NCBI RefSeq assembly: GCF_948329515.1
Contig: NZ_CAOJCN010000030.1
Span: 1-62,780, forward strand
Source: Cohnella rhizoplanae
Lineage (GTDB): Bacteria > Bacillota > Bacilli > Paenibacillales > Paenibacillaceae
DNA length: 62,780 bases
Direction of reading: 5' to 3'
Shown: piece by piece, positions 23,758 through 32,820 of the stretch
Numbering within the stretch: position 1 is the first letter of the stretch
Layout: the number at the start of each line of letters is the position of its first letter
Position numbers and translations under genes: made by a program
The notes under the pieces: generated by a model
What the model saw: the letters and a program-made list of their open reading frames with translations, nothing else
What the model was told of the DNA's origin: nothing
Database searches by the model: none

Positions 23758-25597
23758 GCCGTCCGCCTCCTCCCGCCGGGATCTTCATGCGGAGCTCCGT
23801 GCCGCCCGCTTCGAGCGTCTCGATCTCGAGCCCGGCGTCTCCGCCGAACAGCAGCTTGAGCCGCGCGTCCAGGTTGCGCAGGCCGATGCTCTCGCCGCTG
23901 CCGCTGCGGTTCTCCCACGCCTCCTCGAACGAGGCGAGCACTTCCCGCAGACGGTCAGGCGCGATGCCGGGCCCGTCGTCCCGAACGGCGATGACCGCCC
24001 GCTCTCCCTCCAGGTAGACGGAGACCGAGATCGTGACGGGACGCCGCACTTTTTCTACCCCGTGCTTGATCGCGTTCTCGACGAGCGACTGGATCGACAG
24101 CTTCGGGATGGACAGCTGGAGGAGCTCGTCCCCGATGTCGTAGACCATGGCGACGCGGCTGCCGAACCGAGCCTTCTGCAGCATCATGTACCTTTCCACG
24201 TGCTTCAGCTCCTCATTAACGTAAACGATATCCTTGCCGCTTATGCAATAGCGCAGCGTGCCTGCGAGGGCGTCCACCATGTCCGCCACGTCGTCGTTGC
24301 CGCTCCGAAGCGCCTTGGTCGAGATCGCCTGCAGCGCGTTGTATAGGAAGTGCGGATTGATCTCGGCTTCGAGCGCCTTCAGGATCGCGTTCTGCTCGGT
24401 CAGCTTCATCTTGTACCGCTCGTTGACGAGCTCGTTGGTCCGCCGGACCATCAGATTGAAGTGACGGGACAGATACGCGATCTCGTCTTGACCGCGCACC
24501 TCGGTCACGGCCTCGAAGTCTCCCGCGCTGAACCGGCTCATCTCCTTGGACAGCCGCTTGAGCGGGCGGGTGATCGCGTTCGAGGTCAGGATGACGAGCC
24601 CGAGCGCCGCGACGAGAAACCCCGTGCCGATCCAGATGCTGATGCGCCGCGCCTCCACCGCCGTCCGGTAGATCTCGCTGAAGGGGATCGGCTTGACGAG
24701 CCGCCAGCCGTCCGGCTCGCTCACGTTTTCAACGACGAGATAGCGCCCTTCTTCCCCCTGCCACTCGAGCCGGCCTGCCGTCTCTTCCTCGCGAAGGAGC
24801 CGCAAGAACGATGCGTCGGCGGCTGCGGTCGCGTAGAACCCGGGGTCGTCGACATGAAACGGCGTATCCCTTGCGTCCAGCAGAATCGTATGCTCGCCCG
24901 CGCTCTTCGGAATGTCCGCCATGATCGCGTTTTTGGCGGAATCGTTAACGTAGAAGCTCAGGACGGCCCGCGGCATGCGGTCCCTCAGCGAGCGCAGCAC
25001 CCGGTGATACGCCATGTACACGTCGTCCGGCGCCGTGCCGTAGCCCGTATCGTGCGAGAGGGCCAGCGACTGGACGGCCCGGTTGTGCGGATCGGCCATC
25101 GCCTGCCGGTACCAAGCCTGCTCCGGGACGGTATCGTCCTCCACGGCGCGCACCGTCACGTTATAGCGCTCCCGGGTCACGTACAGATATTTATGCGCGT
25201 CCACCAGATACAGGTAGATGCTCTGCAGATCGGTGCGGGCATAAAAAAGCGAGCGCAGATAATCCTCCAGATACAGCCGGGAGGCATAGTCGTCTCCTAC
25301 GCGTCCGACGGCGCGCAATAGCGCATCGTATTCGATCTGCGGCAGCGATAGCTGCTCGAGCTCGCTCATGTACTTCGCGTAGTTCTGATTGACCAGCTTC
25401 AGGTTGCTCCGGTTGCTGGCGATGCTGTTCGCCACGGATTCGCGCTCGATGATCTTGTAGGCGATGAAGGTCAGGCTCGAGACGATCAGAATGATGATGG
25501 ACGTGAACAGCAAGATGAGCTTGTTCACCAGGCGGCGGGAAGGGGCCTCGCCCAGGCGGCGGGCCGTCCTCCGCAGCCATCGCGGAAAAGTCTGCAT
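23750..25597 (-). CDS. YesM-type sensor histidine kinase
   Basis: A 615-residue membrane kinase, partner of the AraC-type regulator that overlaps it. TM1 is near residues 24-48 (KLILLFTSIIILIVSSLTFIA), an extracellular sensor of about 250 residues follows, then TM2 near 312-335 and a HAMP linker (RPLKRLSKEMSRFSAGDF). The His_kinase domain has EINPHFLYNALQAIS with the phospho-accepting His near 415, and the ATPase has SIQSLVENAIKHGVE and AVRDDGPGIAPDRL. This class senses extracellular sugars, alone or through a binding protein. First gene of its operon, with a divergent promoter toward the permeases. Confidence 0.92.
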   Translation of the reverse strand: MQTFPRWLRRTARRLGEAPSRRLVNKLILLFTSIIILIVSSLTFIAYKIIERESVANSIASNRSNLKLVNQNYAKYMSELEQLSLPQIEYDALLRAVGRVGDDYASRLYLEDYLRSLFYARTDLQSIYLYLVDAHKYLYVTRERYNVTVRAVEDDTVPEQAWYRQAMADPHNRAVQSLALSHDTGYGTAPDDVYMAYHRVLRSLRDRMPRAVLSFYVNDSAKNAIMADIPKSAGEHTILLDARDTPFHVDDPGFYATAAADASFLRLLREEETAGRLEWQGEEGRYLVVENVSEPDGWRLVKPIPFSEIYRTAVEARRISIWIGTGFLVAALGLVILTSNAITRPLKRLSKEMSRFSAGDFEAVTEVRGQDEIAYLSRHFNLMVRRTNELVNERYKMKLTEQNAILKALEAEINPHFLYNALQAISTKALRSGNDDVADMVDALAGTLRYCISGKDIVYVNEELKHVERYMMLQKARFGSRVAMVYDIGDELLQLSIPKLSIQSLVENAIKHGVEKVRRPVTISVSVYLEGERAVIAVRDDGPGIAPDRLREVLASFEEAWENRSGSGESIGLRNLDARLKLLFGGDAGLEIETLEAGGTELRMKIPAGGGGRLV

Positions 25598-25629
25598 GAG
25601 TTCCTCCAGTTCAGTTCACCTTATTACCC

Positions 25630-25710
25630 TTAAGTGTTTACTTAAATCCCTTTAGGAGGCTTTCGGCGCCGTTTTATAATGCATTATAGCCTAATCGTCC
25701 CGTATGTACA
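25630..25710. promoter_or_regulatory. Divergent promoter and inverted repeats between kinase and permease genes
   Basis: TATAATGCATTATA at 25675-25688 is a perfect 14-bp palindrome that puts a consensus -10 hexamer on both strands. On the minus strand TGTACA (25710-25705) lies 16 bp ahead of TATAAT (25688-25683) and could be the -35 of the kinase operon. On the plus strand no good -35 is seen (TTTAGG region). TTAAGT-N4-ACTTAA at 25630-25645 is a second, perfect-armed inverted repeat and a plausible operator. Confidence 0.55.
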
Positions 25711-25808
25711 GTCCGCGATCCGCTTGTGAGGCGCGCAGACTCGAAGGCTCAGCCGCAATCGCAGGGGAAGCAATTCTGACATTCCATCCGAGAAAGAGGT
25801 GCCGAAAA

Positions 25809-26696
25809 ATGGCCTCGTTTTACCGCAAATGGCGCTCCAAACTGGAGTTCGGCATATTCACGCTGCCGGTTCTGATCTGCGTCGCCGTCGCCTTTTACAT
25901 CCCGTTCGTCATGACCGTCCGCTACTCGCTGACCAAGTGGAACGGCATCTCCAAGCACCCGAAGTTCATCGGCCTGGACAACTTCCGGCAGATCTTCACC
26001 GGGGACGCCAACTTCACGAACGCGGCCTGGTTTACGGTCAAGTACGCGGTGCTCTATATCGTGCTCATCAACGTGCTGGCCATTCTGCTCGCGCTCGTTC
26101 TGGATGCCAAGCTGAAATCCAAGACCTGGCTGCGGGCCGCCTTTTTCATCCCGTACATCCTCAGCCTCGTCATCGTCGGCTTCATCTGGAAGTTCATTTT
26201 CATGCAGGGCTTCGAGTCGCTCGGCCATAGCACGGGTTGGCATATTTTCAAAATGAGCTGGCTCGGGGAGCCTGGACTCGCCTTCATCTCCGTGCTGTTC
26301 GTATCGATCTGGCAGTCGATCGGCTTCTACCTGGTTATCTACGTCGCGGGGCTGCAGTCCGTACCGGGCGACCTGAAGGAGGCCGCCGTCGTGGACGGCG
26401 CAGGGCCGGTCCGCCGCTTCTTCAGCGTGACGCTGCCGCTGCTCGCGCCGTCGATCACGATCGCCGTCTTCATGGCGCTAACCAATTCGATCAAGGTGTT
26501 CGACGTCATCCTCTCCCTCACCGGGGGCGGTCCGGGCGGCACGACGTACAGCGTCGCCTACGACATTTACCGCGACACCTTCACGAATAACCTGTACGGC
26601 TACGGCACCGCCAAGGCGCTGATTCTGTTCGTCGCCGTTCTGATCATCACCGTCATTCAGCTCTCCATCTTCAAGCGCAGGGAGGTCGAAGCCTAA
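25809..26696 (+). CDS. Sugar ABC transporter permease (MalF/UgpA type)
   Basis: A 295-residue inner permease subunit of a CUT1 importer with six hydrophobic segments, starting with TLPVLICVAVAFYIPFVMTV. The EAA loop that docks the ATPase is present as DLKEAAVVDGAGPVRRFFSVTLPLL near 205-230. I place the start at ATG 25809, with AAGAGGTG 8 nt ahead; the open frame runs 35 codons further upstream without a site. It overlaps the next permease by one base. The missing ATPase would be a shared MsmX-like protein encoded elsewhere. Confidence 0.92.
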   Translation: MASFYRKWRSKLEFGIFTLPVLICVAVAFYIPFVMTVRYSLTKWNGISKHPKFIGLDNFRQIFTGDANFTNAAWFTVKYAVLYIVLINVLAILLALVLDAKLKSKTWLRAAFFIPYILSLVIVGFIWKFIFMQGFESLGHSTGWHIFKMSWLGEPGLAFISVLFVSIWQSIGFYLVIYVAGLQSVPGDLKEAAVVDGAGPVRRFFSVTLPLLAPSITIAVFMALTNSIKVFDVILSLTGGGPGGTTYSVAYDIYRDTFTNNLYGYGTAKALILFVAVLIITVIQLSIFKRREVEA

Positions 26697-27529
26697 TGTC
26701 CGCTTCCAACAGAGCGGCCCGCTGGATCGGCGAAGCCGTCATGATTATCCTCTCGCTCGCGTTCCTGTATCCGTTGTTCCTGGCGATCATCAACTCCTTC
26801 AAGAGCTTCCAGGAGGTCATGTCCGACGTTATCGCGCTGCCGAACCACTGGACGTTCGGGAACTACGCTTATGTCTGGGACTTCATCAACTACCCCCGCT
26901 TGTTCCTGAACAACACGGTCATCACCGTGCTGGGGCTCGCCGGCATCGTCCTGGTGTCTTCGATCGCCGCCTACAAGCTGGCGCGCACGAAATCGAGGCT
27001 GAGCGGCATCGTCTACTTCATCTGCATCATGCCGATGCTGATCCCGTTCCAGTCGATCATGCTCACGGTGCTCAAGACCGCGCGGTTCCTGCATCTGTCC
27101 GACAGCACCTGGGGACTCGGCCTGCTGTACTGGGGCTTCGGCGCGCCGCTGGCCGTCTTCATCTACCACGGGTTCGTCAAAGGGATTCCGAAGGAGCTCG
27201 ACGAGAGCGCGATGATCGACGGGGCTTCCGGCTTCGGGCTCTTCTTCAGAATCATCTTCCCGCTGCTCAAGTCCGTCACGGCGACGATCGTCATCATCGA
27301 CGTCATGTGGATCTGGAACGACTTCCTGCTCCCGCTCCTCATGGTCAACGGTTCGCCGACGACCAAGACGCTGACGCTGGCGGCCTACACCTTCGTCGGC
27401 CAGTACACGTCGGACTGGCAGTACGCGATGACCGCCATGGTGATGGCCGTGCTGCCGTCGATCGTCGTGTTCATGTTCCTGCAAAAATACATCGTCAAAG
27501 GCGTGGTCGCCGGAGCGGTGAAGGGTTAA
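26696..27529 (+). CDS. Sugar ABC transporter permease (MalG/UgpE type)
   Basis: A 277-residue permease with six membrane spans and EAA loop GIPKELDESAMIDGASGFGLFFRII near residue 165. It is translationally coupled to the preceding permease (TAATG). Together they should form the transmembrane channel for the substrate delivered by the binding protein at 19924-21258. The C-terminus QKYIVKGVVAGAVKG is the usual CUT1 ending. Confidence 0.92.
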   Translation: MSASNRAARWIGEAVMIILSLAFLYPLFLAIINSFKSFQEVMSDVIALPNHWTFGNYAYVWDFINYPRLFLNNTVITVLGLAGIVLVSSIAAYKLARTKSRLSGIVYFICIMPMLIPFQSIMLTVLKTARFLHLSDSTWGLGLLYWGFGAPLAVFIYHGFVKGIPKELDESAMIDGASGFGLFFRIIFPLLKSVTATIVIIDVMWIWNDFLLPLLMVNGSPTTKTLTLAAYTFVGQYTSDWQYAMTAMVMAVLPSIVVFMFLQKYIVKGVVAGAVKG

Positions 27530-27548
27530 ACGCAGGTTGACGCCATAA

Positions 27549-27582
27549 CGAAGACCGCCTGGCTCGCTGCCGGCGGTCTTCG
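27549..27582 (+). terminator. Terminator after the permease pair
   Basis: Perfect 11-bp stem CGAAGACCGCC/GGCGGTCTTCG with a 12-nt loop, 20 bp past the stop. The tail TTGCGGGG has no T run, so efficiency is doubtful. It lies between convergent genes. Confidence 0.6.
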
Positions 27583-27627
27583 TTGCGGGGTGCCGCTATC
27601 CTGCGCCTGTCGATTGCCGGCGCCGCA

Positions 27628-28389
27628 CTATTCCTTTCGCCGAAGATCCCCGGGCGACTTGTGGAAGTAGGCGTTAAAGTGCGTATAAAAGTAGTTCAGG
27701 TTGGCATAGCCGACGGATTGGGCGATCGTCGCTATCTTCTCGTCCGTCGTCTGGATGCGGTCCCGCGCGCGGAACATCCGGTACGCCATGAGGTATTCCG
27801 AAAATTTGACCTGCGTTTCCTTTAAGAAAAGCTGACCGAGATAGGTCCCGTTCATGCGAAACCGGCTCGCCACCGTCTTCAGGTTGAGATTATGGCCGTA
27901 TTCCGCCTTGACCATCTGAAGGATGCGGTTCGTCAGCTTGGACAGACTGTCGTAACGCACGCCGAGGATGGGGTCCACGTCGCGGTCGTCCGGCTCCGCC
28001 CCCGCAAGCGTGCCTTTCAGATCCTCGACGATGATCCGCTGGACCAGCGCTTGCAGCTTGGCGCGTTCGATGGGCTTGAGCAGATAATCCTTGGCCCCGC
28101 AGTGAATCGCCTGCACGGCGTACTCGAACTCCTCGTAGCCGCTCATCATGATATAAGTGGCCGGCAGCCGTATTTCCTTCAGCTTGCGGATCGCGTTATA
28201 ACCGCGCTCCTTGCCGATGCAGACATCGAAGATCGCGAGATCGGGGCCGAACTCCACGGCTTTGGCGATGGCCCCCTCGTACGTCTCGCTGGTCTCGATT
28301 CTCGCGAAGCCGAGCTTCTCCCAGTCCAGCGTTCGCTTGACTCCCTCCAGAATCTGCGGCTCGTCGTCCACGATCAGAAGCTTGTACAT
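27628..28389 (-). CDS. AraC-type response regulator
   Basis: A 253-residue regulator: receiver domain 1-120 (LLIVDDEPQILEG, Asp in LAIFDVCIGKERG near 55, Lys in YLLKPIERAKL) joined by a short linker to an AraC DNA-binding domain (NLKTVASRFRMNGTYLGQLFLKETQ, IATIAQSVGYANLNYFYTHFNAYFHKSPGDLR). It is the compact form of the family, about 380 residues shorter than the regulator at 21859-23757. It begins 3 bp after the kinase gene and should control the binding-protein and permease genes upstream on the same strand. Confidence 0.92.
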   Translation of the reverse strand: MYKLLIVDDEPQILEGVKRTLDWEKLGFARIETSETYEGAIAKAVEFGPDLAIFDVCIGKERGYNAIRKLKEIRLPATYIMMSGYEEFEYAVQAIHCGAKDYLLKPIERAKLQALVQRIIVEDLKGTLAGAEPDDRDVDPILGVRYDSLSKLTNRILQMVKAEYGHNLNLKTVASRFRMNGTYLGQLFLKETQVKFSEYLMAYRMFRARDRIQTTDEKIATIAQSVGYANLNYFYTHFNAYFHKSPGDLRRKE

Positions 28390-28392
28390 GCA

Positions 28393-30123
28393 TTACGCCT
28401 CCTTCGCAAAGGTCAAGGTGATCTTAACGCCCGCTTCCTCGTTATTGTCGATTTGCATCCCGAAGCCTTTGCCGTGGAAAAAATGAAGCCGCGTATACAC
28501 GTTCCGCAGCCCGATGCTCTCCGTGCCGGAATCCTCGTCCAGGGACAGGTGCCGGCGGATCTCGGCCAGCCGGTCCTTGGAGATCGTGGCTCCGTTGTCC
28601 ACCATCTCCAGCACGTAGGCGTCCGCGCGCTCCGCGCCGTTCACGACGAGCAGATTGAACTCGCGGTCCGGATCGAAGCCGTGGACGAAAAAGTTCTCCG
28701 CGAGCGGCTGCATCCAGAACTTCACGGTGGGCAGGGACAGGAGCGCCTCGTCCACGTCCAGCTGGTAAAAAAACCGGTCCGGGTATTTGAATTCCATGAT
28801 CTTCAAATATTTCTGCAGCAAGGCAAGCTCGCTGCCGAGCGGCACGATATTTTCGTTTTTGACGATCTCGCGGTACAAAGCCCCCAGCGTCGCGATCGCT
28901 TCGGCCGTATCGTCCGCGCGGCCCGACAGCGCCGAGGCGCGGATAATTTCCAGCGTATTGTACAAAAAATGCGGGTTAATCTGGTGTTGAAGCGCCTTCA
29001 TTTCGGTTTCCTGCTGCTTCAGCTTCAACAGATATTCCGTCTGAATGTGCTTGTTGAGCTGCAGCGTCATATCGTCGAGCTCCGCCGCGATCATCCCGTA
29101 CTCGTTTTTCCGGTAGCGCGCGGGACTGACGGGGATGAAGTTAGCGGATTTGACCCGGTCGATCGAATGGATGATCCGCCTCAGGAAGCCCGCGGCTTCG
29201 CGCAGATTGTAGGCGGCCAGCAGGAGCACGCTGCCCATGGCCGCCCACACCACCAGGAATACGATGAGCAGGATGCCGGCATGCTGCCTGAAGAGCGCGG
29301 ACAAGTCGACGATACTGACGAATCGATAGTCGAACGCTTGGGACGAATACGTCACGTAAAACGCACGGCCCGTATCGCCCAGCCGGATGAAACCGCGGCT
29401 TCGTTCGTTCGCCGCGGCCTTGCGGAACAAATCCTGGCCGACGCGGCCCGCGCCGTTCGCGATATACACGTCGCCGGTATGGCTGACGGCGGCAGACACG
29501 ATCCGCCGGTTCTCCTTCACGTCCGCGAACAACGCGTCGCTGCTGACGAGAAACCGGAACTCGCCGAGCTGGCGCGAGATTTGATTCGGGTCCAGCAGCT
29601 GCTTGCGGATGACGAATCCTCTCTGGATCGTCTCTCTGAATAGATCGTCCTCGTTCGGCACGTTAAACAAGAAGCTCGTGCCGCCGCTGCTGCCGAATCG
29701 CACGACGTTGCCTCGTTCCTCGGTGTGCAGGCTCACCTGCACGATGCGGTTCTGTCCGCTGTTGCCGAGAAAAGCCTTCATGTCCTCGGGAAACGAAACG
29801 AGCGTCTGATCGTATCGGCTGTTATCGAGCCGGGCCGTCTGATACCCCTCCGCGCTGTTGCCGAGAAAATAGCGAACGTCGGCCACGAGGCCGCTGTTGG
29901 CGTAAACCCGCTGCAGATAGGCATCGATCCGCTCGGAATCGTTCTGAAGCGCGCTCTCCACCCGGGAGAAGGAGTCCGCTGCCTGGCTTTTCGCATTTTC
30001 AAGCCATTGCTCCAACAACACGTAAGTGGCCAGCGCGCTTAAGCCAATCCCCATAAGGAACGCAAAAACCGCAAAAGCAATGAATTTGCCGCGATAGATT
30101 CGGATTTGAAAAAAGGAAAACAT
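28393..30123 (-). CDS. YesM-type sensor histidine kinase
   Basis: A 576-residue membrane kinase. TM1 is at residues 13-35 (FIAFAVFAFLMGIGLSALATYVLL), then comes an external sensor of about 235 residues, TM2 near 280-303 (ILLIVFLVVWAAMGSVLLLAAY), a HAMP-like linker and the kinase core with QINPHFLYNTLEIIRAS, the His near 385. The ATPase end shows MVDNGATISKDRLAEIR and SIGLRNVYTRLHFFHG. It lies 157 bp beyond a terminator after the binding-protein gene, so the kinase and regulator probably have their own promoter. Confidence 0.92.
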   Translation of the reverse strand: MFSFFQIRIYRGKFIAFAVFAFLMGIGLSALATYVLLEQWLENAKSQAADSFSRVESALQNDSERIDAYLQRVYANSGLVADVRYFLGNSAEGYQTARLDNSRYDQTLVSFPEDMKAFLGNSGQNRIVQVSLHTEERGNVVRFGSSGGTSFLFNVPNEDDLFRETIQRGFVIRKQLLDPNQISRQLGEFRFLVSSDALFADVKENRRIVSAAVSHTGDVYIANGAGRVGQDLFRKAAANERSRGFIRLGDTGRAFYVTYSSQAFDYRFVSIVDLSALFRQHAGILLIVFLVVWAAMGSVLLLAAYNLREAAGFLRRIIHSIDRVKSANFIPVSPARYRKNEYGMIAAELDDMTLQLNKHIQTEYLLKLKQQETEMKALQHQINPHFLYNTLEIIRASALSGRADDTAEAIATLGALYREIVKNENIVPLGSELALLQKYLKIMEFKYPDRFFYQLDVDEALLSLPTVKFWMQPLAENFFVHGFDPDREFNLLVVNGAERADAYVLEMVDNGATISKDRLAEIRRHLSLDEDSGTESIGLRNVYTRLHFFHGKGFGMQIDNNEEAGVKITLTFAKEA

Positions 30124-30226
30124 GCGGCTCTCCCTTGCTGTCGGACTTTTGGCGAGTCATAGCTTAACCATATACCGTACGCTTCGGATAAATCAATCCT
30201 CCCGCGGCTTATGACGGACCGGAAAA

Positions 30227-30253
30227 CCCGAACGGCCTGTAGGCGCGTTCGGG
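30227..30253 (-). terminator. Intrinsic terminator after the second binding-protein gene
   Basis: Stem CCCGAACG-GCCT paired with AGGC-CGTTCGGG (one bulged G), loop of 2 nt, followed on the minus strand by TTTTCC. It begins 28 bp past the stop at 30281. Confidence 0.8.
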
Positions 30254-30280
30254 CTTCATCATCCGTGTATCGTCGACGTC

Positions 30281-31792
30281 TTAGGCCTTGAAGTAAGCGT
30301 TGATCTGCTCCTGCGCGGATTGAATGATCTTGTCCATGCCGGCCTTCCGCAGCTCTTCCGCGATCTTCGGCACTTGCTTCTCCGGATCGGACGCGCCGGT
30401 GACCAGCTCATAGCTGTATTTGCTCCAGACGGACTTCACGTTGGCGACTTCCGTGGCGAGATCGGTGATATCCAGCGCAAAGCCGAGGATCGTAGAGGAG
30501 GTGGCGGCTTCGTTCAGCTTGCGGACCTGATCCCACTGATCTTCCGGCGCGCCCTTGGTGACGGCCAGGTTGAAGAACGTGCCTTGCGTATACGCTGCCA
30601 GCGGCCATGTGTCGGTTTTCCGCTCGACGACGTTGTCGCTGACATAATCGAAGTCTACGCCCTCTTCGCCGAACGCCAGCATGTTGCGCAGCTTGGCGTC
30701 GGTATTGACCAATTGCAGATACTTCAGCGCTTCTTCCTTATACTTCGAATTGGCGGAGATCGCGTTCATCGAGCCTTGGATCGTGCTCGTCGTATAGATC
30801 GGGCCGGCGACCTGCACCATGTCGTACTTCTCGATGCCCGCGTTGATCTGCCAGTTCACTTCGGCGCCGGGGAATGCCTGCGCGCTGAAGAACGGACGGT
30901 ACGGGTCGGCTTCGATCTTGGTCGGCGCGTCCGGATTGATGATGCCGTCCTTGTACCATTGGTGCATGAGCTTCAGGTTCGCCATGATATCCGGCTGTTC
31001 CAGCACGGAGACGACCTCCCGCGAAGCGTCGTCGGTCTTGACGCCGATCGGCGCGAAGCCGAGCGTCATATCGTCGTAGGCGTTAAAGAAGCCGTTGAAC
31101 CCTTCGCCCTGCGTCAAGGACAGCGGGTAGTAGCTCTTGCCTTCGCCGGTCTTGATGTCGCGGAACGGTTTGTCCAGATCCTGCATCGTCTTCATGCCGG
31201 CAAGGTCGAGGTTGTACTTCTTGACGAGCGAATCGTCGAATACCCAGTACTGCGTGGCGGAAGAGTCCTTATAAGTCGGCACCGCGTACATTTTGCCGCC
31301 GATCTTGGTTCCGTCCCACACCATCTTCGGCACGAGGTTGTACAGGTCCGGCGTCGCGCTCTGCACGAGGTCGGAGAGGTCGGCGAACGCCCCCATATTG
31401 ACCTGCTGGCTGTACTTGCTGTTATTCGTAAACATGATGTCGAAAGGTTCTCCGGAATTCACGATCGTGTTGATCTTCGTGTCCCACTCGCCCCACCCGG
31501 CTACGCGGAGATCGATCTTGACGCCGATCTTCTCGGCCGTGTACGCATTGATCTTCTCGATGGCCTTGTCGTAGTTGGCCGGCACTTGTCCGCCGATCGT
31601 CCACCATACGAGCGTTGGCACCTCGCCGGACTTGGTCGCGGGAGCGCTGGCCGCCGCGGATGACGCGGACGCCGCCGCAGGCGAGCTGGCTGCCGGGCCG
31701 TTATTTTTGTCCGAGTTGGAACAGCCTGCGAGCCCGGTCATCGCCAGCGCCGCAGCTCCGATTAACAGCGGGGCCTTCATCTTTGCTTTCAT
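30281..31792 (-). CDS. Sugar ABC transporter substrate-binding lipoprotein
   Basis: A 503-residue lipoprotein (lipobox LAGC near residue 24, Ala/Ser-rich tether) of the long LplA/YtcQ-like class of extracellular binding proteins. Features include VWWTIGGQVPANYDKAIEKINAYTAEKIGVKID at the N-terminal lobe, GEPFDIMFTNNSKYSQQVNMG and KYLQLVNTDAKLRNMLAFGEEGVDFDYV near 360. It follows the two permease genes on the same strand, giving a complete importer apart from the shared ATPase. This class often carries complex or uronic-acid-containing oligosaccharides; the ligand here is unknown. Confidence 0.9.
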   Translation of the reverse strand: MKAKMKAPLLIGAAALAMTGLAGCSNSDKNNGPAASSPAAASASSAAASAPATKSGEVPTLVWWTIGGQVPANYDKAIEKINAYTAEKIGVKIDLRVAGWGEWDTKINTIVNSGEPFDIMFTNNSKYSQQVNMGAFADLSDLVQSATPDLYNLVPKMVWDGTKIGGKMYAVPTYKDSSATQYWVFDDSLVKKYNLDLAGMKTMQDLDKPFRDIKTGEGKSYYPLSLTQGEGFNGFFNAYDDMTLGFAPIGVKTDDASREVVSVLEQPDIMANLKLMHQWYKDGIINPDAPTKIEADPYRPFFSAQAFPGAEVNWQINAGIEKYDMVQVAGPIYTTSTIQGSMNAISANSKYKEEALKYLQLVNTDAKLRNMLAFGEEGVDFDYVSDNVVERKTDTWPLAAYTQGTFFNLAVTKGAPEDQWDQVRKLNEAATSSTILGFALDITDLATEVANVKSVWSKYSYELVTGASDPEKQVPKIAEELRKAGMDKIIQSAQEQINAYFKA

Positions 31793-31875
31793 CTTCTTGT
31801 TTCCTCCCTTTTGCTTATCGCGCCGCGGTCCTAAGCGGCTAATATGATAAACCTAGCGTTCAGGTTTATTTCGGC

Positions 31876-32805
31876 TTAACCCTTGACGGCGCCTACCGTC
31901 AGGCCGGAAATGAAATACTTCTGGAAGAACGGATAGGCCAGCGCGACGGGCAGGACGATAATGATCGCGACCGCCATGCGCGCGGATTCCTTGGGCATCG
32001 TGGCGACGAGCTGCGCGTAGCTGACGCCCATCGTCGAAGCGTTTCTCGCCAGCGCGTCGACGTTGCTCATCAGGCTGTTCAGCAGCGCCTGCAGCGAATA
32101 CAGGTTCTGGTCGTCGATGTAGAGCAGCGATTGGAACCAGTCATTCCAGTACGAGAAGCAGAGGAACAGTCCGATCGTCGCCAGAACGGGCAGCGAGATC
32201 GGCAGTACGATCGTGAAGTAGATGCGGAACTGGCCGGCGCCGTCGATCTCGGCCGATTCGATCAGTCCGTCCGGAATCGTCGATTTGAAGAAGGTTCTGC
32301 AAATGATGACGTTAAAGGAGGACACGGCGAGCGGGAGTATGAGCGCCCAGATCGTGTTCTTCAGCCCGAGCAGCGACGAGTTGATGTAATAGCTGGATAC
32401 CAGGCCGCCGTTAAAAATCATCGGGATAAACACGATCCATGTCAGGAGCCCGTTCAGCTTGTAGTTCGGACGCGACAGCACGTAGCCCATCGAGGTGGTG
32501 AGCAGCACGCCGATCAGCGTACCCAATACCGTCACGAGCACGGAGATGCCGAGCGCCCTCGTAATCATCGAGCCCTGCTTGACGATGTAGCGGTAGGCAT
32601 CGCCGGATAACGCCGCCGGCAGGATATGGTAACCGCTTTCACGAATGGAAGACTCGTCGGACAGCGAGATGGACAGCACCACCGCGACGGGAATGAGGCA
32701 CAGCAGCGCCAATAAAATAAAGATCAGGTGAAAGACGACGTTCGTTCCTCTGCCGATGCGGTTGAATTTCTCGAGACCCGAATCGTAGCCCGTTTGCGTG
32801 GTCAT
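31876..32805 (-). CDS. Carbohydrate ABC permease (LplC/YtcP type)
   Basis: A 309-residue permease with six spans; EAA loop is IPDGLIESAEIDGAGQFRIYFTIVLPI near residue 180. The N-terminus NVVFHLIFILLALLCLIPVAVVL is the first span, and the C-terminus QKYFISGLTVGAVKG is the standard CUT1 ending. It sits 15 bp after its partner permease and 83 bp before the binding protein gene. Confidence 0.92.
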   Translation of the reverse strand: MTTQTGYDSGLEKFNRIGRGTNVVFHLIFILLALLCLIPVAVVLSISLSDESSIRESGYHILPAALSGDAYRYIVKQGSMITRALGISVLVTVLGTLIGVLLTTSMGYVLSRPNYKLNGLLTWIVFIPMIFNGGLVSSYYINSSLLGLKNTIWALILPLAVSSFNVIICRTFFKSTIPDGLIESAEIDGAGQFRIYFTIVLPISLPVLATIGLFLCFSYWNDWFQSLLYIDDQNLYSLQALLNSLMSNVDALARNASTMGVSYAQLVATMPKESARMAVAIIIVLPVALAYPFFQKYFISGLTVGAVKG

Positions 32806-32820
32806 ATAGACGCCTCCTCT

